NCBI GenBank assembly: GCA_009602735.1
Contig: WELA01003378.1
Span: 117,333-181,332 of the forward strand
Reading direction: 5' to 3'
Length of the DNA stretch: 64,000 nucleotides
Origin: Mesotaenium endlicherianum
Taxonomy: Eukaryota; Streptophyta; Zygnematophyceae; Zygnematales; Mesotaeniaceae
Part shown: positions 35,335 to 47,710 of the stretch, piece by piece
Position numbering within the stretch: position 1 is the stretch's first letter
Layout: each line of letters begins with the position of its first letter
Notes under the pieces: model-generated
The model's database searches: none
Seen by the model: only the letters and a program-made list of their open reading frames with translations
What the model was told of the DNA's origin: nothing
Program-made: the position numbers and the translations under genes

Positions 35335-36083
35335 TGTAATAAATCAGTACATTGGATAGATATAACATTCATTTAGATATGATAGTTAAATAAGTTCAGC
35401 CTGCTGAACTTTAGTTAATGTTTAGTCTGTTGTACTTAAGCCTGCTGGATACTTAATAATTGGTTAAATAGCTCAGCCGAGAATAGCAGGCTGAAGTTCA
35501 TTAGGTCAGCCTGTTGACTTGCGTCAGCTTGCTGACACATTCTTTGACAGTCAGCTGGCTGCCGTACTCAGCAGCAGCGAACTGCCTAGCTATGCATCTA
35601 AGTGTGGTGTGCTAGATGAATGGCCAGATGACACCCTTAAGGTGGATGGCAATTCGGGATGATGGAAGATGGCTGTGCATTTAGTTAGCCGAGGTCCTAC
35701 CAACGTGGTTAACTCCCGGGTAGGCCGTGCCATCGCACTTGCCGTTGAACAGTATACTCATTCTATGTACATATGTTAGGTATTGGTCTTGAGTTCGGCA
35801 TTCGAAAACGAGGCCAACTCTCTTGTACCTGTTACTGAGGGACATCTGAATCCAAGGCGAGAAGCCATTGATACGCACTGTCTTCTAATTTTGCTTATAT
35901 ATGAGTTTAACTGATTGCATTATTGATGCTCGTTGACTTGCATTCGACTTGCGAGTATTGTCCACCGCTAGTACGTTTGTCTTTTGCTGTGTAATCAGCT
36001 CACAGAAACTACCACAAAGATTACTCGTTGATATGAAGATCTTTGTTAATTGTTAATCGCCTATTGGTAAGTCGATTCATTTC
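35335..36083 (+). repeat. family 1 LTR, copy c
   Basis: Starts TGTAATAAATCAG and ends at CGATTCATTTCA. It is nearly full length relative to copy d at 47000-47710. It directly follows truncated copy b, giving a head-to-tail LTR pair. Confidence 0.75.
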
Positions 36084-37442
36084 AGTGCCCCTCTGGCTAC
36101 CTCCCTAGCAGCCCTCCTGTTGGCCCTGTCAGATAGAGACTCACCCCCTATTGCTGAGGTTTCACAGCTGCTACTTCTCAGGTAAGTGATGTCCTCCTTC
36201 TGAGCTGTTGTCTTCTTACCTGCCCCTTGTAACTGCCTCTCGAAGTGAAAGGCCCTTTTGGCCACAGATAGTCCAGCTTGCTGCAGTGTAATGGGCCTTA
36301 CAAGAGGTCCGAACCTGGCAGGACCAGTCTCTATGTCTGCTTGTTGCTCCTCCTCGAACTCCTCCTAGTCCTCCAAAAGTGCTAGGGTCCTCTCCGCCAT
36401 TCTGTCCAACTGCTCTCTGGTTAGAGAGTAGTGCACTGACCTTCCCCTCGTGGAAGTTGGTAGTGGTTGCTGGAACCCGATTTTGCTACAGTCCATCTCC
36501 CCATGCCTGTTTGCCCATTTGACAAAAGTGTGTTTGCCCTTAGAGTAACAGTCCCAAGCTGTGCTCATGGCCACCTTCATTTCAACACTCATACATGCCA
36601 AAAGTTCATTAAGTCTGGGGTTCCAGGGTGCAATGTGAGGCGACAAGATGATGCTGCCATCTACCCCCAAGTGGAAGTCATCTTCTTTAGCACTGTCATT
36701 CTCTTTCATGATGCTTTATGATCATGGTCATCCAGCGCCAATCCGTAGGCTGTTGGAAGAAAGCAAAATCACTTCTCTTCAACTGGCAAGGGTACCAATG
36801 GGTTGAAAATAGCAACTGATTGGTCTTCCTAGCTAAGAATTCCTAAGTCCTTCTCTCTATCTCATATACAAAGGCTAAGATTTATTTTCCAGTCTCGCAT
36901 CCCTAAAGCTATCAGGTTGCATCCTAATCATCCTGATGACTCTTTGGAATCTTCCTATCCCAAGCACTGGAACTGCTAAGTCCTCAGAGGGGCTGGCCCT
37001 CTCTGGCCTCCGTGGCCGTATATCCCACCATCCCGACATAGTCCTCGTACACGACGAGAATAGTAATGATCTCAACATATTTGTCCAGGGCTTCCTCCCC
37101 CTGACTCTGTAGGATCTCCTTCTGGGATGTCCTTCTGATCTCCTGGGAAAACTTAAATGCCTCATTTGAGACATCAAAGCTCTTGCCCACTAATGTATAC
37201 CGGGTTGCTCTCTCACCATCTTCGCTGTTCCTCTTCTAACTTCTGTTACCTCTCCATCTCAGCCATCCTGTCCTCCTCAGCCTTTTAGAGTTTCTCTTCT
37301 TCTGCTTGTCTATCCTCCTCAGCTATTCTGAGCCTCTCTTCCTTAAGTCTCTCCTCTTCTTCCTGTTTCCTCTGAGCTACCGTCGTTGACGTGGACGCTT
37401 TGCCTCACGTCTAGGGATCTGTTACAATTCCTACTTTACGAG
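36084..37442 (-). mobile_element. gag-like region of family 1, fossil
   Basis: Minus-strand open segments (36077-36265, 36365-36709, 36984-37190) and a Glu/Arg-rich upstream part match the plus-strand region at 45966-46999: PHIAPWNPRLNELL here against PHIAPWDPRLDRVR there, and REQLDRMAERTL against REQLEKLTQGTP. It is broken. Its orientation is opposite to the adjacent LTR copy c, which implies rearrangement or nested insertion. Confidence 0.65.
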
Positions 37443-37447
37443 AATGT
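37443..37447 (+). repeat. target site duplication, left copy (AATGT)
   Basis: Five bases AATGT precede the left LTR of the Ty3 element and recur at 45175-45179 directly after the right LTR, as expected for a Ty3-type insertion. Confidence 0.8.
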
Positions 37448-38463
37448 TGTTGTTTCTTCAAAATGTTCTAATTTTTGAAAATCTTTTCCTCGGTAGTCAA
37501 GGAACATTTCATAATAGCTGAAAGAAAATATCTACAATCCGTAATCTTCGCTAAGTCCTTAAGAGCGAGAAAAAAGAGAAAAAGGGGAACTGTAGAATTA
37601 GTGCTTGTGAGAGTTGCACTCACAATGACTCTTGCAGGCATTTATACCTGTTCAACGTGAGGCAGTTGAGTGCTTTGAGTCACCACCTAGGGCACCGATC
37701 ATGTCAAAGAAAACGGTCAAATGGATGTGACCCTTTTGACCGAATGCCCAAAATCATGCCGTGTGGCAGTTTCGAGACTTTCAACAAATCGCGACAAATT
37801 GTAACGAATCGTTTCGCGCCGAATCGGCGTAGTCGCGTCCTTTGAATAGACGTGATTCTTCGTAGTCACATCTAAGCTTCTTTCAAAGTAGACATGACTA
37901 ATCGCGGTCAGGTCTTCGATGTTTTTCGATAGACGTGACCGTTTGTCGTGCGCACATGCTTTTGTCATGACCAAATAGTTGTAATTACTACTTTGCCAAT
38001 CGGTCAGGTGTGATCGTCTCCAAACGAAGGGTCACGGGTTTGAATCCGCATGGGTGCATAGTAACTTAGCATAATCATTTCATTTGAGTTTTACAACTTC
38101 GTTCAGTTTAGCGACTCGTCGTGAATCCGAAATCAGTGGCTGTGCACTATCCGAAATGATGATAATCAATCATAAACTAATCAATCCGTAATTGTTTAGG
38201 TTATCATCTCATAATAGTTTAAAGTAACTTGATGAAACCTTGTGTCGTACCATTGCAAAGTAGTCGAATTACTGTACGACGCTTTTTGCAATAGCATCTT
38301 GATTGTTTTTCTAATCGACCAGGGATTAGTCGGCACACACTTGTGGCGAACAATTCATCAAGATGCAATCATTAATCAAATAATATATTGATAAAAAGCG
38401 TAACGTATTTTAGGTAATTGGGAAAACGTCCCAAATACGCCTAAAATAGCTCAGACCCTAACA
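37448..38463 (-). repeat. 3' LTR of Ty3 element, family 2
   Basis: 1016 bases, begins TGTTAGGGTC in the minus direction after a purine tract. It pairs with 44161-45174 and contains the tRNA-like stretch at 37986-38060. Confidence 0.87.
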
Positions 38464-41400
38464 CTCCTCCCCCTTAAAACAACTTAACGTCCTCGTTAAG
38501 CTTCGTCTTTTAAGTCTAGTGTGTCAATAATGACCGTAATGAGCGGAAAACACCGGTGAGCGAGTGGACTTTGCGTCATCACAGGGTCGGAAAAGAGCGA
38601 CTACTTGGCCGCGTCTTTTTTGCGTTTGTTCTTTGGTGTACGAAGAGCGCGTGGTAGCACACTTGCCTTAGCGCAGAGCCTTTGAGCGTTAGCTCATCGT
38701 AACCAATACTATTGAACAAGTTCCTTACAATTAAGAACGATTTCATCCTAAGGTTCATACGAGTTCCAACTGGAATTAGAACCAAGCGATTTGATCAGAA
38801 GCTCCACTTGTGGAGACTTATGACGGGTGTAGCGGTGTCCTAAGACTTCCTCTACATCCCAAGCCTTATTATCATCGGCGAGTTCCAAATCAGGTGCCTG
38901 TGGTTGATAGCGGCCATTGATTGAAATAGCTAAAGGAAACTGACATGGAACATAGGATGCGTTCGCCCCATGGATTTAGGCAAATCCAGTCGGTATGCAA
39001 CAGGTCCAACCTTTGCAATAACGATATAAGGGCCTACCCAAGAGGCAAAAGATTTCGCTGTCCTGGGTGCTTGAGTTGGAGATTGTTAGTTTGCAAAAGT
39101 ATCTTATTGTCAACCTCTAAACTCAACTCGGTACTGTGCGTAAGAGCAAACTTCTTCGCCGATCTTGAGCAGTGGCTAGAGCCAACTTCGCTTGTTTGTG
39201 CACCTCCTAAAGAGAGTGGACAAAGAGGCGAGCACTTGGTACTCTCATGATTGACATCCCCATCTCACCGGGTATCGTACGCATGAGAGGAGTGTGCGGA
39301 TGTCGTCCATAGTCAAGGAAGAACGATGTGTCCTTAATACTCTCCTGATAAGCATTATTCACTGCGAACTCTGCAACTGAAAGGAGGGTGTCCCAGTTGT
39401 CTTGGCGAGGATTCACATAATGCCTAAGGAACTGTTGCAGAACGCGATTCAACCGTTCTGTCTGACCATCGATCTGAGGATGGAAGCTAGTTGACATGTT
39501 AAGTGTTGTACCAAAATGCAAGCAAACTCCTTGCCAGAAGTGGCTTGTAAATCGTGAGTCGCAATCACTTATGATCTCTTTCGACATGCCGTATAACTTG
39601 AACACGTGATCAATGAAGAGACGCGCGGTCTTCCTTGCATCAAGTGATGGTTTAGTGGCCACAAAGTGCACCATCTTAGTGAAACAATTCACGATCCTTA
39701 ACACCCCATTGTGTCCTGTGTCAGTGGTAGGAAATTTACGGCAAAGTCAAGGCTTATGCTTTCCTAAGGAGCACCTCCAAGTTCCAATCGTTGCAACTTC
39801 CCAGCGGGCAACATATTGCTCGGCTTATTCCTCTGACATGTTGCGCAGTTGACAATGTACTCGGCAAAATCAGCCTTGAGGGACGGCCAAATATACCCTT
39901 GGCGCAAAGCGTGTGTAGTTTTGGTAATTCCATGGTGACCAGAGTAAGGAGAGTCATGCGCTTCTCGTAGTTGCACACGTCTTACTCGGCCGTCTGCGAC
40001 AGCCTTGCGCCCATTGTGCCACCAAAAACCGTCCTTAAACGAATAGTTTGAGTGTCCTTTCCTTTTGTCGATACTGTCCATCGTTACGACTACACCGTTC
40101 AAGCCAGTACCCTGGAGATCTAGGAAACAAGGATTTTTGAGATAGCCCTCTTGAAACAATTGATGCAGATTAAGTGATTCTGAGGTATGCACCCTATCCA
40201 AATTGGGTTCGCCCGCGTCACCAGCCTGGGGTCGTTCAGACGTCTGGGGGGGTACAGCAGAAAAGGGTGGACGCCCTCGAAACCTAACCATTTTGTTCTT
40301 GCAAGCCCGCAACAGTCCCCAGCAGCAAGCTACCCTGAGGAATTCGACTCAGAGGGTCAGCAACATTGCTGCAACCTGGGCAATACGCCCACTTAAAGTG
40401 GAAACGTTGCAAGAACTTGGACCATCTCGTCTATCTCCTTGACATTGTTGGCTGTATTTGAAAGAAGGTATTTGGGCAGTGATCCGCAAGCACTGTCAAA
40501 CCTTTGCAGCCTTCCAAATAATATCGTCAAATCTTCAAAGCGTACATCACTACCCAGAGCTCCTACCTTGTCGCTGAATAATTTTGTTCGGCAGGCGTCA
40601 GCTTTCGACTCTCAAAACAGATAGGCTTGCCCGCCTATAGCAAAACAACTCCTATTCCAACACCGGACACATAAACGACTACCTTGTAAGGTTAATTGGG
40701 ATTGGCCAATGAAAGAACTGGCGCATTCGTGAGTGCATACTTAATGTGCTCAAACGCATGTTGCATATTCTCATTCCAAATGAACGTCGTATCTTTCCTT
40801 GTCAGAGCAGTGAGTGGTCCAAATGAACGTCGTATCTTTCCTTGTCAAAGGAGTGAATGGCGTCGCCATCACTGAATAACCTTGTATAAACGTACGAAAG
40901 TAGTTAGCAAACTCAAGGAAGGACTGTATTGTGTGTACATTGATTGGGACAGGCCAGACTGTAACACACGCAATCTTGGCAAGTTCAGGGCGCACCCCTT
41001 TCGAACCCACGTCATGCCCAAGGTACAACAGTTCATCCTTGAGGAAGGAACATTTTTTGAGCTTAGCAGAAAGCTGTTGCTCACGAAGGATCTGCAGCAT
41101 CAACTCCAGGTGCATGTAATGCTCTTCCTTCATCTTTAAATAGACAAGGATATTGTCGAAGTAAACCTGGACAAATTTTCCCAAGTATGGCGTAAACAAA
41201 TTGTTCATCGTGCTCTGAAATGTCGTTGGTGCATTGGTAAGTCCAAATCGAAGAACTTTGTATTGGAAGTGCCTAATAGGCGTCCAAAACACGGTCTTGG
41301 GGACATCCTCTGGTGTGATTCGAATCTGATGATAGCCCTGGGCTGGATCAAGCGAGGAGAACACGCATGCCCCCTGCAACAAATCAAACAAATCATCAAT

Positions 41401-44160
41401 ATGAGGCAACGAGTAGCAATTCTTGACCGTTGTGTTGTTCAGCGCACGATAATCAATGCACATCTTGAGCGTCCCATCTTTCTTTGAACAATGAGAATGG
41501 GGGCCCCGAATGGACATGTGCTCGTCTCAATCCATCCTTTATCGAGAAAGTCAGTAATTTGGTCTTTCATCTCATTCATTCCCAACGGGCTGAGGCGATA
41601 AATTGGTCGCCAAGTCGGTTGAGAATCGAGAATGAGATGTATCGTATGTCCAATACCCCTATCAGGTGGAAACCCGGCTGGTATTTCACTTGGGAATACT
41701 GACTTGTACTTCTGCTATAGTGCAACAAGTTCAGTCCTCAATGCTGCCACATGATGAGGGACGTCCAATATCGGCTCTTCCGTAAAGAGTGTAGTGGATG
41801 TCGCTAAGGAATCAGGTCGCAGTAATGCGTAGAAAACATGTTGACCTCTTTTCGCCAAACGCCGTGCTTGGACAATAAAAGAGTCTTTGTAGGACTGTTT
41901 ATTTCCATATCAGGCTAAAGAGCATGAAGAGTAATCTTCCGATGCCCTTTTCAAACAATGCATGTCTTTTGACCGTAGTCAAGCAATGCACTTGTTTGTG
42001 TAAGCCAACTGTTATCCGAAATTGCATGTATACCCTCGGGCAATTCTGTGACGTAGAATTGATCCTGTCCAGAGTAAGACTGCACCTTAAGCGGTAACTA
42101 AATTGTTCCTATAATGCAAGCCAGAGAGCCATTGTCACGGCGAAGCTGTTTGTCCTTCAGTATTGGAAGCAAGTTCATCCCTTGTGCAAAACGTGCACTA
42201 ATGAAGCTGTTTGATGCTCTTGAATCAATGACTAAGCATGATAAGAAGCATGATAATCTTGAAACCTTTGTCTCAAACGTCATACTTAACCCCAAATAAG
42301 CATTATGCATCACTAGCAATGTCCTCGCCTCGAGAGGAATATGGAAAACATGGAGGTCCTCTGCCAAAATCCCATTATCTATTGCCGATCTCGCGCGAAA
42401 CCGAGTGATCGGGTCAGAGTACGCGCGTCGATGTTAAATGCACCAATATAAATGGGTGCAAGACACTCGTGCATTTTTCGTAAGCAAGACAAGTGTTCGT
42501 AACACTGATCAAGGTTAGGATCATGCAGCTGGAAGTGAAAGAACGTGCAAGCATGGATGGACTCCAGGTTCAAGAAATCATAAAAGTTCAACACTTGCAT
42601 ACAACAAATATAATATTTACGAAGTATACTTATGTCGGGTATGTTTATGAGAACAAGAATTTTTGGTGCATGCGAACAAGCATCGAGAATCTCCTGCTCA
42701 CTAAATCGTGTTGTCAATAGCTCAGAATGAGGCTTTGCAGCTATCCGCTGAGCTAATCCTTAAAAGGCCCCTTGTCTTTTCCTTTGAGATTGTTCTTGGA
42801 ATCATTTTTAGCAGGACACATCGAGATCGTATGCCCATGTTTCCCACGGCCAAAACACAGACCTTGTGCCATCATACAATCACGCCCTCCTCTGTTATCT
42901 CTCTTGCTAATCTTCGGAGGGAGACCACCTGATCTGGAAGTGTTGCCCGCGCCATAAGAAGATCTCCTCTTTGGAGCAACTGGACTAGAACTAGGAAAAG
43001 AGGGCTGAGGACGTGTGGAATGAACAGGCTGTCACTTAGGCTAAACGATCGTTTCCTACTCTGCTAAAGTCTCACAATAACGAATGAAATTTGCTATAGT
43101 GGTCCACTCTAAGCCTGTAACAGGATTAGCATTGAGACGAGTAGCGTATTCTGGTTGGAGGCCCAGGCAAAGAACAAGTGTATCTGCACACCCGCGTCGA
43201 TTGGAACATCTACAATCTGTCCCATCAAAATGCAAAACTTGTTCACATAGGTCTCGATGGTGCTGGTCTGCTTAAGGAGGAGTAGCTTATCGCGAGCGGC
43301 CTTAGAAGGGTTGTGACGCCCAAAGGAATTTTGCAACTCTGTAGAGACCTCCTCAAAAGTCATCGGGCCCCTATCCTGCCCATGCCATAAGTGGGAGGCA
43401 TCCCCCTTGAGAAATGTGGAAGCCATCATAGCCTGGTCGGCGGGGGCTACTTTTGCTAACACAAAGAACGTCTTGAGTTCCTTGAGAAAACGCCGAACGT
43501 CACTGCCAGGGCCGCCTTGAAGCTTTTCTTGCGGCGAGGGTTTGTATGACAGTGTTGGTGCAACGGCCTGCCCAGGAATGGCGGGCGGGAGCAGGGGCGC
43601 TTAACGTCGTCGCCTGCCGTCCTTGACGGGCCCGGCATTCCTCGGGCAGCCTGTAAAAGGGACCAATAGAAGGGTGAGATTCCATTGCCGTAACAAATTG
43701 ATTGACAATGTCGTATAACATAGCATGGTTGGCTTCACTCAATTGGACGCGGGTCTCTGTGTGATCGAGGACATCCGAGAGATTTACAAGAATAACGTTC
43801 AGATCATAGGTTTCATTCGTCAAGGCCTCAAAGCGCGCTTGAAACTCTTGAGGCGCATGGGGATCGGCTGGTTAATTCCCGCCGCCGGTTGATAATGGGT
43901 TGGCCGAGTTGATGATTAGAGCCGCTTGGTCGCTTGTGTTGTCGGTAGCAGCAGCAGGTGTAGCGGCTGCCGCAGCGATGGCAGCGGCCTCGGCGATGGT
44001 GTCGGTCTTCACGAGAAAGCCGACAGAGCGCCGGTAGACCGATATCCAATTTCCCATTGTGCGTGCACAACGAAAAATCCTCTATATTTTGTAAAAATAT
44101 ATTCTGACCACTTTTTTTAAAAAAAATCCTTGGAGAAGTCGAGATCGGCTCCGATACCAA

Positions 44161-45174
44161 TGTAACATTTCTTCAAACCGTTCTAGAATTTCTGAGAATC
44201 TTTTCCTCGATATTCAAGGAATATTTCATAACAGCGGAAAAAAAATATCTACAACTCGTAATCTTCGCTAAGTCCTTGAGAGCGAAAAAAGAGAGAGAAA
44301 GGGGAACTATAGAATTAGTGCTTGCGAAAGTTGCACTCACAATGACTCTCGCAGGCATTTATACCTGTTCAACGTGAGGCACTTGAGTGCTTTGAGTCAC
44401 CACCTATGGCACTGGTCATGTCAAAGAAAACGGTCAAATGGATGTGACCCTTTTGACCGAATGCCCGAAATCATGCCGTGTAGCAGTTTCCAGACTTTCG
44501 ACAAATCACGACGAATCGAACAAATCGTTTTGCGCCGAATTGGCATAATCGCGTCCTTTGAATAGACGTGATTGTTCGTTGTCACATCTAAGCTTCTTTT
44601 TCGAAGTAGACGTGACTAATCGCGGTCAAGTCTTCGATGTTTTTTGATAGACGTGACCGTTCATCGTGCGCACATGCTTTTGTCATGACCAAGTAGTTAT
44701 AATAACTACTTCGCCAATCGATTAGGTGTGATCGTCTCCAACGAAAGGTCGCGTGTTCAAATCCGCATGGATGCGAAGTAACTTTGCATAATCGTTTCGT
44801 TTGAGTTTTACATTTTCGTTCAATTTAACGACTCGTCGTTAATCCGAAATCAGTGAGTGTGCAATATCCAAAATAATGACAATCAATCATAAACTAATCA
44901 ATCCGTAATTGATTAGGTTATCATCTCATAATTGTTCAAAGTAAATTTATGAACAATGATGTCGTACTATTGCGTAGTAGTCGAATTACTTTACGACGCT
45001 TTTTGCAATAGCATCTAGGTCGTTTCGCTAATCAACCAGGGATGAGTCGGCACACACGTGTGGCAAATAATTCATCAAGATGCAATCATTTATCAATAAT
45101 ATATTGATAAACAGCGTAACGTATTTTAGGTAGTTGGGAATACGTCCCAAATACGCCTACCTCAGATCCTTACA
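44161..45174 (-). repeat. 5' LTR of Ty3 element, family 2
   Basis: 1014 bases, pairs with 37448-38463 and abuts the primer-binding site on its inner side. It contains the tRNA-like stretch at 44705-44785. Confidence 0.87.
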
Positions 45175-45179
45175 AATGT
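45175..45179 (+). repeat. target site duplication, right copy (AATGT)
   Basis: Matches 37443-37447 exactly. Sequence outside the two copies (37420-37442 and 45180 onward) reads as one older LTR-like sequence into which the Ty3 element inserted. Confidence 0.8.
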
Positions 45180-45480
45180 TTTCTAAGCTTTTCAGAAAGG
45201 GGTTGTGCAAAACTGCACAAAAATCCGGTGACGAGAAAAGGCTGCTCCCAGAGTTGCACTAAGATTGACTCTGCAAGTACTTGTACTTGCCAATGCCAAC
45301 CATCTGAGTGCGCTTGACAATCCTGTGATACCTATGTTAGGGGGTTGTGACGAGACAACTTTACGTGTTGAACGTGACAGCCCAATCGATCGACCTCTTC
45401 AGATGACATGTGAAAGGAGGCAAACCTCTTCTTGGGAGGTTTTGTTATGACTCTTGGCTTATGCCAGGAGCCTCATGGCT
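45180..45480 (-). repeat. remnant of an older LTR, host of the Ty3 insertion
   Basis: The block CAGAGTTGCACTAAGATTGA followed by ACTCTGCAAGTACTTGTACT parallels the family 2 LTR block GAGAGTTGCACTCACAATGA. With 37420-37442 it appears to be an older, diverged LTR of a related family. Confidence 0.5.
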
Positions 45481-45802
45481 TTACGTAGAAGTCATAGTGC
45501 CTCTCGGTAATATAATATACATTTATATACTGCGCTAAGTATTCATGTATTATAATGGATAATACAATGTATAGAGCAACGAGACGTATGTATATGTACA
45601 CGTATATACATTCGTATGTATGTGCAATCATTATCTATACGCACTAATGCAAAGTATTGTCTGTATATATACACGTATGTATATAGTTCTACAAATTTCG
45701 CAATGCAATAATGCTACGGTTGCTTACATATATTTACACGTGTGTATATACTCATATATGCTACGCGATATTGCGAGGCCTTAAGCCATAAAATATATAA
45801 AC

Positions 45803-45840
<38 letters not shown>

Positions 45841-45965
45841 CTGTACGCTGCTTGCATGCAATAATGTTTCCGTAACCTAATATGTAGTAATACACAAATG
45901 TTTATTACTACAAGATACACACAAATGCAATCATGGAGCTATACCGTATACATGCATATACTTTA
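45481..45965. repeat. AT-rich tract with (TA)n and GTATGTATA-type repeats
   Basis: The stretch is strongly AT-rich, with many ATGTATATAC-like words and a (TA)n run at about 45804-45838. No gene was seen. Confidence 0.85.
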
Positions 45966-46999
45966 CTACGCTCTTTTGTCACTTGCCAAAGGAGGACTTT
46001 CTACCTGACATAAATGGCAAAATAGTGTTGCCACCTCACATTGCACCATGGGACCCCAGGCTCGATAGAGTGAGGAAGTTCATGAATGAGGAGATGCTGG
46101 AAGATAGATTCAGGCCTCGGGACTCTTTCTCAAAGGGGAAGTATGCTTATGTCGAATGGGCAAGTAAGCAAGGAGAAAAGGACCTTTACGAGGTTAGAGC
46201 CCAACAGCCACCACCAGCACTCAAGAGGGGAAGACCGGTGGGATATTCCTTGTTCCGGGAACAGCTGGAGAAGTTAACTCAAGGGACTCCAGCAGTCTCA
46301 GAGAAGGAGGAAGAAGAGGAGAAAGGCACAGAAGAAGAGTCTGGCCCTGGGATAACTTAGACTCCTGCTACATCTTCCACCTTGCAAAAGACTGGGATGT
46401 CTTTGGCAGAGCGAGCCTTGAAGCAGCTGGAGGACACTGGTGCACACAGGAAAAGGAGGAGCAAGCAGATGTCACTTGGTTGGGAAGTTTTAGCAGGAGG
46501 ACTCCACCCCCGGAGGCTGAGACTCAGTCAGACAGGGCAGACAAGAGGATTGCCAAGGAGGCAGCCAGAGGACAACCGGCATCCCCCTCTCACAGAAGTC
46601 ATGTCCCCCTTGACCATGTCATGCAGCACCCTTCTGATATGCCAGTGTATGTCTCTGCTAGCTTGAGAGCTGCTCAGGGCGAGCAGTCTCCATTAACTTG
46701 TAAAATGTGCAACAGGGGGCTGCCCACTTGTTGCGCTCTCCCTTGGATTCACCTTGGTCGAAGCCCCCAGGCTTCAGTAGGCCAACTGACAGGAGGAGGA
46801 GGTCAAGGTCCAGATCTGTCACCCCAGAAGACAGAGCTCCAGGGACGTAGTATGCTGCTTGCTGGATGTCTGCTTATTGTATTTTTAATCTTGTTTGAGT
46901 CGATCTATTGTACATATGCATGCTGCAGTTAGCTACTTGTGATGTTATAGTAGGCTAATTTAGTGTTGTCGAGGCGACAACAAGTTAAGTTGGAGGGAT
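45966..46999 (+). mobile_element. gag-like region of family 1, plus copy, fossil
   Basis: The main open segment (45983-46360) reads LPPHIAPWDPRLDRVR, GKYAYVEWASKQGEKD and GRPVGYSLFREQLEKL, ending in a Glu-rich tail, with further diverged segments to about 46930. A purine-rich word (GTTGGAGGGATTG) lies just before the LTR at 47000, preceded by a TTGTCGAGGCGACAA hairpin word. It lacks reverse transcriptase, so it was probably non-autonomous. It is broken and truncated at its 5' side. Confidence 0.65.
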
Positions 47000-47710
47000 T
47001 GTAATGAATAAATATTATATTCATTTAATTAGAGTAGTAAATCTAATTCAGTTTACTGTACTTTAGCTAACATTAAGTCTGCTGGACTTTTAGTAATATT
47101 CAGTATAATGACTCAGTCGGGAGCGGCAAGCTGATCGAAGTCAATATAGGTCAACTTACTGACACATTCTTTTGCGGTCAGCTCACTGCCATACTCGATA
47201 TCAGTGGATTGCATAGATATGCATCTAAGTGTGATATGCTAGATGAATGGCCAGAGAACACCCTTGGGTGGATGGCGATTCGGGATGATGGGAGATGGCT
47301 GTGGATTCGATTACCCAAGGTCCTACCGACGTGGTTAGCTCCCGGGTACGCGGTGCTATTGCACTTGCCGTTGAACAGTAAACTCATTCCATGTTCATAG
47401 GTTAGGTTGTGCTCTAGAGTTCAGCATTTGGAAACGAGGCCAACTCTCTTGTACCGCTTAATGAAAGGGATCTGAATCCAAAGCGAGAAGCCATTGATGC
47501 GAATTGTATTCTAACCTTGCTTATGTATGAGTTTACTGATTGCATGATTGATGCTCGTTTACTTGCATTTGACTCATGAGTATTGCCTACGCTAGTCGTG
47601 TGATCTTTTGTTGATTAATAAGTTAACCAGAAAATACCATAAAGATTACTTGCTAATATAAAGATCTTTTATTAATTGGTAATCGCTTGTTGGTACGTCG
47701 ATTCATTTCA
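47000..47710 (+). repeat. family 1 LTR, copy d
   Basis: 711 bases from TGTAATGAATAAAT to CGATTCATTTCA, preceded by a purine tract as expected for a 3' LTR. It is the best delimited copy of the family. Confidence 0.78.

Larger units (their letters stand above)
37448..45174 (-). mobile_element. Ty3-type LTR retrotransposon, family 2, fossil
   Basis: A 7.7-kb element in minus orientation with LTRs at 44161-45174 (5') and 37448-38463 (3') and a 5-bp AATGT duplication. The primer site (complement of 44147-44160, reading TTGGTATCGGAGCC) fits initiator tRNA-Met. A purine tract (AAGGGGGAGGAG in the minus sense) precedes the 3' LTR. Parts in minus order are gag (about 43870-43100), protease region (about 42370-42100), reverse transcriptase (about 41520-40770, with YRALNN and HYMHLELML), zinc-binding and core integrase (about 40310-39210) and a C-terminal trace toward 38580. 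It is clearly broken, with many interruptions. LTRs differ by roughly a tenth of positions by eye, so the insertion is old. Confidence 0.88.

Noticed and set aside
45804-45838. (TA)n run as a possible origin or matrix attachment site
   Set aside because: Simple repeat in an AT-rich retroelement graveyard, with no supporting feature.
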